A DNA stretch of 64,000 nucleotides from NCBI GenBank assembly GCA_002633025.1, contig NMRB01001195.1, positions 131,260 to 195,259 on the forward strand, in the 5' to 3' direction. The DNA comes from Notospermus geniculatus (taxonomy: Eukaryota > Nemertea > Pilidiophora > Heteronemertea > Lineidae). Below the pieces are notes generated by a model, which was given only the letters and a program-made list of their open reading frames with translations, searched no databases and had not been told where the DNA came from. A program made the translations under genes and the position numbers. This document shows, one piece after another, positions 48,601-60,600 of the stretch (its first letter is position 1; every line of letters starts with the position of its first letter).

Positions 48601-51600
48601 GTGTCAGTGTTGAGGACAAATTTGGGCTGTATAGGTAGATGTCGTTATGGGTATGTTCAAATTGTACCCAGGAAATACCCTTCTCAATGTCATATCACTC
48701 AACTGAGCCCAGGGTACAGTTTGCCCTTCTTAACAAAGTAAACAGCTGCAAATGAAAGTACGGTAACTTACCAAATATTCAGTCAGATCTTGGAAGAATC
48801 CAGTTTTGTGTCAATCTTGTTGTGTTTGGTAGTTTCAGACTTGGCCAAGGTATCAAATTTTTTCTTCAATCCTTCGTTTCAATGTCAAAGAGAGTCCAAT
48901 CATTTTTTCAATGACTGTTCAATCACATCCTGTTCTTTTACAAAGTATACTTTCCATTTATGCCTCTCGTTAATGAGGAAGGTAATGAAACACCCGTCAA
49001 AATGCAACTGGTAATATTGGGTATTTTTTTCGTAATATGATAATTAACTTGAATGTATCGAGATTGTCACTTTTTTCATCCTGGTTATAGAGTTCGTGAT
49101 GATTTGTTTTAACTCTTTTACAGTTCTGCAGTCAGTTTTGTTTTCAGTTCGTCATGCTCAGTATTTGCAGACCTGGCTGAAGTACCCGGTATTTAATTTG
49201 TGTTCACTCCAGTTCAACCACTTCCTACTCATTTACAAAGTAAACTTCCCTTATGCTTCGTCAATAAGGAAGATAATAATGAGTCGCTCTGTCAAAATGC
49301 ATCTGGTGATATTGGATGGGTTTTTTGGTAATTTTATAATGGTAATTAATTTCAGTTTAAATATGAAGAAAGCTTCCTTTTTTTCACTATAGGTTTTGGA
49401 ATTCATGACGATTTGTGCTGACTATTCACAGTTCCTCATTCTCCTGGAAAGTGGAATGCCGTTGATAATCCAACTGAGTCTTGATATACTGCGAGCTCAC
49501 TGGACGGCTATGCTGGAACCGTTCGGCAATGGAGTAGGGGTCAAGATCGCTGAGACTGCTGGCGGAGGCGAGCAAGCTTGAGGTCGTGATGCGGTGTGGG
49601 TCGATCGTCCTGCTCCTGTGGCGGGATCCCGTCTGACGCTTACTGCTCGCTTGGCTCAGGTTACCGGTGCTGATGGCACGAATGGTGTGTTGACCTTGGG
49701 AAATTAGGTCGCTGGCGTAATCCGTGTACGAGCTGTACGCAGGGCGTGGTTTTGACGTCGTGGAGAGTGATTCGGCGCTGCTGTACATGTCAACTGGCCG
49801 TGGCGTCGAAGGTAACACAGGGTAATAACTCGAAAGCAAACGATCGTATGATTTTGACGCTTGTCTTGATGTGAAATTTGTCCTGGAATAAAGAAGTTCT
49901 TGAATCACTTCAAGTATCCAAAATACAGCACAAAATACACACAAAATGACAAGTATAAGTAAAGTCGTCTCCGAATTTTGCAAATTTTCGACCCCAACCA
50001 GGGTCTTCTTCAGGCACTTTCTAGTAAAAACACTTCTTTCACTTCTGGGATCTCTACTAGAAAATGCCTGAGGAATACAACGGTTGGGGTCCAAAATTTG
50101 CGAAATTTGGACTTATCTTATACTTGAATTCTTACAAAATATTGAATGGCAGGGCATCATCTCCATAATCCCTCTGCCATAATTCAAAGCCAGTGACATT
50201 GGTAAACTCGATATGCACAGATTGAAAAGAACGTATACTGGTACATGGTCATTAGGCCCCATTATCTTTAACACACTGATTGCCGACTACGAGTATACTT
50301 GTAGTAGGCCTAATCCATTTTCTATTAATGTTGATAAGCCTGACAATGACGAAGAGCCTTCCAATGATCATACTGGCAGTGGGGATTGACCAGATGTATG
50401 GGAACACGCTAGAGGGCGTACAGCTATGACTCATAGTTGGCAATATGACATAACTTGAAATAGGCCTGGTAGTCATGGCAATGACGGATAAAATGATATT
50501 TTAGCCATGGCAGTCAACGTGTTAATGACTGGACTGCTCCACATGAGAATATCGTTGCTGACATAACAACTTACCCTGGTACCATGACATCCTTGCTCTT
50601 TGTCCTGTTCAGGTGTTCTTGTCTCAAAGCCTCAATCTCAGCATCTATGGCCTGCAATGCAAAAGAATGCAGACTGACTGAATCATCAGTGTGACTGTAA
50701 AATACTCAGGTAAAAAACAGTTGATCACTCACTCTGAAAAGGCTTTGGCCTACAAAGGAATACATAGGCCATTTTTTCCACTGCTAGATTTTTACTACCG
50801 TACTTAAAGTGGATTGTTCATGTGTTCTCCTCTGGAAACTGTTCTTTGGAATCTTTGACTCGGCGCGAATAGTCCGCTTTAATAGGGTTATCACATTGTC
50901 ACATTTCAATAGGAATTTACTTCTTTTGGATATCAAACAAATTATTTGGTTACCCAGAACAATGTCACATTTTTCCATGTAGGCTACTGTCAATGTTTCT
51001 CAAATAGGCCTACTTTTATGTCTGACAAAGAAATTCACAGAAGTTTTTTTAGAACGATCTGGATACAATGAAAGTAGGAGTGCCACTGGGTGGGTTTTAC
51101 ACCAAAAATATATATTTATATTTTATATTTTTAGTTACACACACAGAAAGACAGAAGTCAATATAAAATACTAAGAAGTGTATTGAATGGGAAAATACAT
51201 GTAAAGCAAGCAAGTGTTGAAATTAAATTGGCATGACAGGACAATTCCTGGTATAGCAAACCTGGTCAGGGTTTCCGCCAGAGGGTAAAATGGGTAAAAT
51301 TCCGTTCCCTTAAATTTTTCCAGGGTACGGATCCGTACCCTCAAAAACGTTGGGTAACCATTTTTCCATGACATGCCAGACGAACCCAAACAACCGGCAT
51401 GACCGGCGCGGGGATTTTATGCTTCAAAATACGCCTAAAATGGCATCAAACATTGTTTAAAACCTTTTTAAAATAAAAAAAAAATTTTTTTCAAAAATTT
51501 TTTTTTTCAAAATTTTTTTTTTTTCAATTTTTTTGTCCGTACCCTCGTTTTTTTTCCTGGTGGAAACCCTGCTGGTATAGCAAAAAGGCATACCTATATG

Positions 51601-54600
51601 AAACAAATGAATAACTTCGATAGAAATCTGTCTCGCGTAGACTCTACTGACACAACAGCAACTTCAAATGGACGGACAACCTACACAAACAAAGCTTAAT
51701 ATTGGGAGGGGATAGGGCTGTTTGTTGAGATCACAGGAATCAGGAACTATTGCAGCCAATAGTGAAGTAAAATCTAATATGGATACATATATTCACAGCA
51801 AATCGAGTAACACTGGACCTGCAAGGACTCGATATTCAAACAGGGTTTCCGCCAGAAAAAATATTTAGGGGGGCACAATCCGGGTGCGTCCGGCCGAAGT
51901 GGGGGGTCTGGGGGCCGTCCCCAGAATTTTTTTTCCAGAAGTCCAGAGATGCGTTTTCCAAGCATTTCAGAGCTTAAAACTTCCTGTGTACAGATCTTTG
52001 TTCGACTGTTGTATCTCTTGAACGAAATTAAGGGCAATTTTAAAGACACTGCTCTGCAATTATGGGGGGGGGGGGGAGCCCCCTTCAGATCATGAAGGGG
52101 GCTCCTGCCCCCCCTTGCCCCCCTCTGGCAGAAACCCTGTCAAAGCAAATCAGTGTTACAGTGGACCTCTGTAAGGACTGGATATTCACAGCAAATCGGT
52201 GTTACAGTGACCTGCAAGGACTCGATATTCACAGCAAATCAGTTTCTGCTGCCGTTGGAACCACTCAGCTGTTTTTAAATCCGGTCAAGTCCTTTTAGAC
52301 AGAACAACACAGAAAGACAACATCAGACAAATGTAGGCCCATGGAGCCAATAGAATGGCATACTGGTACCTTCACAGCAGGGCGAGGTTGTGAGGGGTTG
52401 CCAGAAGCAATGGCTTCGCTGATGGCAGTGATTTGTTGGAGAATCTGCATGCAGATCAGGAGAATATGATGTGAGATTCATGGCAGCACATGTGGACATA
52501 CTAATGCATTATCATATAAAACACTGGACAGTTTGGACATACTGTACACGACACACTCACATAAACATCAGTCCGGGAAAAGTCCGAATTCGGAAACGTT
52601 TCCGAATTCGGACTTTTCCCGGACTGACATACACATATTGTGGATTCTGCCCTGGTTCGCAGTGAGTGGTGCAGTTTTCACAGGGTTTTGGATAAACTTT
52701 GATGGTTTAACAATACATGGTGTGTTAATTATCCCAATTCCTGCGAAAACTACTCTGCTCGCTGCAAACCGCGGGGGGAATCCGAAGTGGAAACGGGCAT
52801 GAAGAGGGTTTAACTACCGGTAACAACCTGGTGATGCCTCAGAAGCCAAAATTGACCTTCATCAAAAACTTCACCTGCTGCAGCAGTTTTTGACTCAAGC
52901 AATAGTAATATTTGATAATCAGTGATTAAATCAAATTTTATGCTTTTATTTGATGCTTCATAATTGATTTTTTCAATGTCATTGACGCAAGGCATCATGA
53001 CAGATGTTAGACATACCCTCTTACTAAAAACTTGAAGAAATTTACAAAATTTGAAGAAAAAAATTTCCCTGGCTACCTCTGGAAATATACACAGCCAGTG
53101 ACACATGTAAGTCAAAACCTCTCAACCTAATTTCAAACTATGACAGTACCGGTAATAAACCATCTACCGGTACCGGTACATGCACTTGGAAGCAGATGAC
53201 CTGTCTGTATATGCAGATTACATATTGATTGGCAGGAATACAATGATGTCTAGGTCGACAATTGGCACGGGTCAATTTTTTCAAAAGAAATTATCTGAGT
53301 ATATGAAAAATTCTGATTATGCCCCATAATGGCTTACACATCATGCACATTGGTCAATGCACTGACCAATGCATTTAAACCCCTAGGCCCTGAATCTGAA
53401 TTTTCGAACAACGGTATGAAAAATTTGACCATGTGCATATGCAAGAGATATCTGCACTCCAATCCGTCTGTCTCTGTATATCATACAGCCTAAATTGTAG
53501 TCATTTTGAAAAATACAGGAAGCAGATCAAGAGCTTGACATCTGTATTGCGTGTTTTGACCTGATGATTTCTAGGCACCATGTTGATAATAAAATAGACA
53601 AAGCAGAGAAAAATGCAAATAATTCAGCATGATGATGAAAAGCTGTTGATCTTGAGCAAATAGAACAATGCTCGTTCTGGCTGTGAATTGTAGAGTTGTA
53701 TGGTGACATTAACTTCTGCAGGGGCGGATCCACGATTGTGGTAGAAACATTGAAATCTGCAGTGAATTTCAATGATTTGCTCCAAATTTCATTATTTCAG
53801 GTCGATTTTACAGATTTGTTGGCCGAAAGGGGGCGTGCGCCAGGTGCGCTCACCGTTGGATCCGCGCCTGTTCTGAATCGATTTTAGAATACATTCTGAA
53901 TTATTAGTGAGTCCCTGTACTGAGGACATCTGTTGGAATAAATCCAAACACGTGGCACAGACAGTAACTCTACAACACACTGCTAGTGGGAGCTAGTGCT
54001 ATAAAGCATGCAAGACGTCACATCCTTCTCCACAGGCGAAAAAAACTTACGACAGGCCAGTCATAATCCGAATCTGATGACATGACGTCATCGATGACGT
54101 CGATGACAATGCAAGGCTGTATCAAGACAAAGTACATGTAACAAGTTACGAGCTAACCTAGGAAATCACATGCATGGTTGTATCAAGACAAAGTAACAAG
54201 TTACGAGCTAACCTAGGAAATCACATGCATGGCTGTAAACTCAGACACCTCTAGTACCATGAAAGGAGTTCTGTCAAATGCACCATAGCTATGTTTGTAT
54301 ATTTCAATGTAAAAAGAATAAAAAATTTGAGAGATCATTTGAAAAACATATCACTTATTTTGCTGTCAAACACTTTATCTAAATAACGAAATAAAATTTC
54401 CTGAAACAAAGGTGACATTTTTTTTCTCTTTTGTTCAGCAGACATTCCTTTATGGTCGCTCCACACGATCAAATTTTTTATCCAACTTTCTAAATATACC
54501 GATTCAGGGTTGGTGTCTTGTCAGGGCCAAATAGCCACATTCAATGCCCTTATTCAGTATAGTGAGAAAATTTGATGAAAAGTTTGATCGTGTGGAGCGG

Positions 54601-57600
54601 CCATTAGGCTGAGCTTACATGGAGATATACGGTATACTGACACACGGGCGAACAAAGGTTTTACGGTCATGAACTCTCTGTTAGGCCATTGTTCACCCAC
54701 GTGTCCGTATACCGTATACCTCTATGTAAACCCGGCCTTAGGAATAACCATTTGCTTGTAATGCATGATGTGCCTGACTCGACTGACATCAAATTCAATA
54801 TGAAGTGCAATGACCGTCTTGATAAAAGCAGCAGTGAAGCTGGAATAATCACTTTTCTTGAATCACAATCAGTGACCCGGAGATTGTGGGCTAACAGCAC
54901 TATAGTGTGAAAAGCTGATTTTCGTGGTGCGTCAATCACTCATTGTTAGATTTTCAGATTTTTTTGCAACAGCAGAAAGGAACCCAAGGTCCATTCAGCT
55001 GAAAAATTAAAGCTGAGGTGCTTTTGACATGATATTTAAGACGCCACTCAAAGCGAGAGTTTTCTTGTTCAAGTTGGCTCTCTATGGGCAACTCAACCGT
55101 AGAAAACTATGGGTAATTGTTGGTGTATTTGGTCTTGGCCTAAGGCCTACGGGAACCAAAAAGGTGTGTGCCCATTGAGAACCAACTCACGCGAAAAAAC
55201 TCTCACCCCTGGAGAAGCGCCTTTCATCTCATGAATGTCAATTTCACAGACATTGAAACTAACATTCAGGAGATTTAGACAGCTGTTACTTGTCACTGTA
55301 AATGTTATGAGTTTATTAGGAAATCATTTTTTTTGTCTACGTTCACCCTCCCCAGCCTGCTTAAGTTAGGATTTGACAGTGAACTCACCTTCGGGGCTGA
55401 CTTCTGCAAAACATTCAAGGCAAATTGAACACTCCAATTATTTTATGAACCAAAGTAAGATTGGACAGGAATGTATAAGAACAATCCTATCATATTCTTT
55501 TGAATGACCCCAGAGCTTTTTACCTCAAAATATTTTCTCGTCAGTCAGAGCCTAATATAAGATTGACGTTCAAAAATTTTGAGAAGGCCCCAACGTTCGA
55601 AAATTTTGAGAAGGCCCCAAGAAGTCTTAAGATGGATGTGTTAATTTTCAAACAATGACAGAACCAAGAATTTGTTATTAAAATGGTTTGCAAAAATGAA
55701 GAGTGATTCAAAAGTATTGACGGTAGGTTTCAATTGTTTTGATCAAATTGAAGGTGTTACGCCTCACTTGTTACAGAGGAGTGTTCACAGACCAGTAATC
55801 CCAAGAATGAGCATTCAGAACTCCATGCATTTTCATGCAGCAAATGCATAACAGACAGAATGTATTAGTCCCGATAGAACTCAGCCAATCAACCATTAGT
55901 CATTTCACAACCCAATGGATGCACTTTCATTAGTTATCTCACAACCAAATGGATGCACTTTCCAAGTATTCGAATGAAGTAGACTTACTCTTTCCATGTC
56001 CCAGTCTGGTGGTCGGTCTGGGAAGAGGTTGTCGTAGGCTGGTAGTCTTCCATCAGGTGGGGCAGAGCCGGCAGTGGTGGAGACTGAGGGTGGACCTGGA
56101 GGTCCCTTGAAGCTGTAATAGAATATATAGGCATTAGGAAGGTCCCCTCATTTTACCTTCTTCAGTTGGATTAGATATCCAACATAGAGCACAAAAAACG
56201 ACACACAAAATGATAGTAAACATAAAGTGGGGTCTTCCTCAGGCACTTTCTAGTGAGATCAAGGAAGTGAATGAGCTGGATCCCAATTACAGATCTGAAG
56301 TATTAATAATTACCGGTATTATTAACACTTCAGATCTATGACTGGGATCCAGCTCATTCACTTCCTTGATCTCAACTAGAAAGTGCCTGAGGAAGACCCC
56401 GGTTGGGGTCGAAAATTTGTGAAATTCGGAGACGACTTCAGGTTGGGTTACATTCCAGTCATATTTGTGCATTGAAACAAAACCATGTCAATAGGGAGGT
56501 TGAGATCAGCGACTTATCACGGATCCTTATACATATACGGATAGAATTCTGTACAACGAAGACAGATTTTGTGTACATTTCGATCCATATACGTATAAGG
56601 ATCCGTGATAAGTCGCTGATCTCAACCTCCCTAATATTAAACACCTTGGTTATTGCATCAATAACTTACTGGGTTGGTGTCTTGTCAGATCTTGACCTTT
56701 CTCTTGGTGTTGTTCTACCGAGATTTTCCCGAGCTTGAGCGATCTCGGATTTGCTTCGTTCCCGCACGTGTTGGTATTCTGCGAGGATTCTCTCCGGTTC
56801 GGCATGGAGGCCATGAATGTAGTCAGCCGTCCGCCGCCTGTATTGTTCATCCGAAGAGTGACTGCGTCTTGGTGTTGACTGGAGTGACGGTGGTCTTGAA
56901 CCCTGGTCTCCTTGACTGAGACTGTCTGAATGACTGATGTCATCACGCAGCGGGTAGTCTCGGGGGCTTCCGTACGTGTGACTCCTGTTGTGGATAGATT
57001 CCCTGCTACGAGGCCGATGAGGGTACTCGTGGAGACTCTGGCTTCGCTCAGAGAAAGATCCATGTCCACCGTACCTGTATGATCAAAAACAATGTGTCAA
57101 TTCCATGCTGACAATGACAGTGACAGTGACAATCATTGTAAAATCAAACAGAGATTTCAGGCAAGTATCTTTGATGTATGATCAATAATAGAATATCTGG
57201 AGGAAGATTTTTCTTTGACAGAAAATGTCACCTATCTACTATCCATTCAAGTAAGAGTGACAAACCACAACCGCCATTTCTTGCAACTTTTAAGGTGTGT
57301 TATTTTCTAGAGGATCTGGAAGAAAAATCCGCGTAGACAAGAATGTTTACGCCTACTACTACGTATGCACCAATGAAAGGATAAGGGAATAGTGATGTCC
57401 TTACCTGTCAGATGATGTTCTCCTCCTCCCGGAGAGTGACCTCGATGTGGATGGCAACCTTCCAAGATGATCCGCCTCCTGACTCGATTCAACGAGAGTC
57501 TTCCGCAGATCCAGCAAGTACTTGTGGTGCTGTGCTGGCGTCATGTATCGATGGTGACCAGCATGATGTCGCGGGTGACCGCTACCCGTCACGAATACCC

Positions 57601-60600
57601 TCGTGCTTACTTCAGATTCTGAAGGTGGTTTGGATGGCGGTGCAGTCAGGGGGACCTCTCTAGCCCTCTCCAACTTGAACATTTCCACCTCAGCTTGCCG
57701 TTTCAGCGCAGTGTACTTTTCCCCTCTTTTCTTAGATCGACTTGGTCGTTCTGGCTTCGTCTTTTCTAACTCCTTGATTCGGTCTTCAATGTTGCGTTTC
57801 GATTCTTCCAACTGGTGTCTGTAGTTCGTTACATACGTGCTGGTAATCTCGGTAAGATGCTGTTCCTGTTGATTCTGCATTGGGAACGGCTTTGTGAGGA
57901 AATCATCACCCTTGTCCAAAGCATCGAGCAGAGTGTCAGTCTGGCCGATGGTGTAGTTCAGCTGGGCTTCTACCAACTCGATCCAGACCTTGGATGGGAC
58001 ATAATCCCTGCCGAGAAGTTCAACAATGTAGGACCTCTCACGCCGTAACCGCTCCATCTCATCCATGTAATCTGAATATTCTGTCTCAATGGCTTCATCT
58101 TGCATTTCGATATCAGTCATGGTTAATTCCGTCCGATAGCCATCCGAAGCTGCACTTGTCCCATTCCGGTAACTCGGGTCAAATTTCTCTGTCAATGTTT
58201 CGTCCAGTGGGCTGATGATGAAACCAGTATCTCCTGGTTCGGATAGTTGATCTGATATGGGACTGTCAGGTCTGTCAGCCAACGAATTCAACTTGGGGAC
58301 ATCACGAGGGTAGGCCTGCTGGTCAAATCCATTCGTGTAAGACGTACCAGTATCCTCTGGATGTGAGTTCTGATTCCTTAGGGAGTGTGTCAACAAATCA
58401 TTGTCTAACTCAAGCATCCTGTGAAGACCAGGATCCCCAGACCTGTCTAGACTTGCTCGAGTCTGTCTAAATTCTGAGGGCTGTGAGGACAGATCTGACA
58501 TATCCACTGAAGTATCTCTGAACTGTTGCCTCTGACTTGGCTCACTGACTTCTATTTCTGGTACTGTGTGTCGTCTGCTTGCGTCGTGAAGACCTTGGTC
58601 CATTGTCCCAATGTTTTGTTCGACATTCGCCTCTGCTGTGTCTCTTTCAACATTATCTGCATTGGTTCTACTGATGGCGGTACTAGAACTGTGTAAGTTG
58701 TTTTCGCTTGTTTGCTTCTCCAGATTCTTTGTAGGACCAGAAAGTTGGGGTTCACTGACGGAAACATATGGCTCATTCACATCAGATCTGGACTGATCCC
58801 TGTTGTCTGTGAGATTCCCGCTGGGGAAAGGAGGGATTTCCATACTTGACAAACTATCTGTAGAATAGCTGTAGGCCTTAAAGTCCTCTTCGTCATTGGT
58901 TGGTTTGGCACGTCGGATGTTGTTTCGTTCCAGTCTGATGTTCTCTCGCTCCTCCTGAGATCTACGCAATAGGTCCATCATCCTATCATGCTCTTCCTGC
59001 AGTTTCTCAATGCCAGGGATATGGAACGTTAACTGAGGAATATCGGCAAGTACTTGGCTTCTCGGTAACGGTCTTCTACCTCTTGAAGCAGAATAAGACT
59101 TGGGGTAGATGTCAGCATCGTCATAATCGTCAGCACTGGTCATATGAGACATTGAACTGTGAGACCTTAAGTTGATACTGTCGTCACCAGAGCGTGACAG
59201 ATCTGGTAATGAAACTGTCTCAGTCAGCTCAGACCTGTCGTCTTCCTCAAGAATCTTCATCAGTGTCTCCTCATCAAATTCTGTGAATGCTTCAGGTGGC
59301 AACAGAAGTAGTTCATCGATATCGAGCAGAGAATCGCCTGTCTGTGTAGATGAATCCGTCTGGTTGTCTCTGACGATACCTGTCGTGTCAGAAATCGAGG
59401 GCCTGTCGTCGGGAGTTTCATCAGCGGGAGGTTGAATCCAACCCGGTTGGCAGAGGATTGTGTCTTCAGAGAGATCGGTCTGTGTTGTACTGTCTCTGAG
59501 ATCTTTGGCAGTCGGTTCGAGATCTTTGGCAGTCGTTTCGAAGGTGTTAGAAGGTGCTCTTTCGCTTCGAGTGTCATCGACATCAGTGGGCTCAATCAGC
59601 TCTTCAGAACTAGGGGATGCTGACGTCATTGTACCATCCTTCGCTTTGAAGTTCTCAGGTGCTCCTTCAGCAGCCAATTGGTCCAGTTGATCAGGTTTGT
59701 TTCCAAGCTCAGTGCTTGTTACCGGTGCTGCTGTTACTTCTGCAAACGCAGGTTCAGATACCACTCCAATGTCGGGCTTGATGAAGGACTCCGTGCTGTG
59801 GTACCCCAAGTCAGATCTGGACGAAGAAGGTTCCCTGTCTTTGAACGCTCGGTACTTGGCCAACGTGCCAGGATCCACCAAGTCTGTAATATCTGATTCA
59901 TTTTCTTGCTTCAGGTTATCAGGAGAGCGTAATGTTTTGCTGGCGTTGTTCGTCACATCGGGTGAGAAAGCAGCACTTCCCAAGAAATGTGCCTCACTGG
60001 CGGGCACATCTGTTTGGATTGAAACAGAGCTCGATGGTTGTTTGACATTTGGTCTAGGCGAATCCTCTTTTTCACTTTCTTCTCTTGAGACAACAAATGA
60101 AGGTTCTGTTTGAGTTTGACAGTCATTCATCTCTGCTTCAGGCTTGGTCACACTCGTCTCTTCAGCAACTTCAGTTTGTGTCATACCGTCCTTGAGGACT
60201 GCGGTAGATTTCTCCAGTCGCGGATCGTCAAGGCGACTGGTTGCAGATGATACATCACTTGGACTTTTCCTCCTTCGAGGTGTNCGAAGGTGTTAGAAGG
60301 TGCTCTTTCGCTTCGAGTGTCATCGACATCAGTGGGCTCAATCAGCTCTTCAGAACTAGGGGATGCTGACGTCATTGTACCATCCTTCGCTTTGAAGTTC
60401 TCAGGTGCTCCTTCAGCAGCCAATTGGTCCAGTTGATCAGGTTTGTTTCCAAGCTCAGTGCTTGTTACCGGTGCTGCTGTTACTTCTGCAAACGCAGGTT
60501 CAGATACCACTCCAATGTCGGGCTTGATGAAGGACTCCGTGCTGTGGTACCCCAAGTCAGATCTGGACGAAGAAGGTTCCCTGTCTTTAAACGCTCGGTA

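Noticed and set aside
60181-60283. Out-of-frame tail of the upstream giant-exon frame after the N
   Set aside because: The frame changes only because the duplicated contig ends were abutted; collapsing them restores a single frame.
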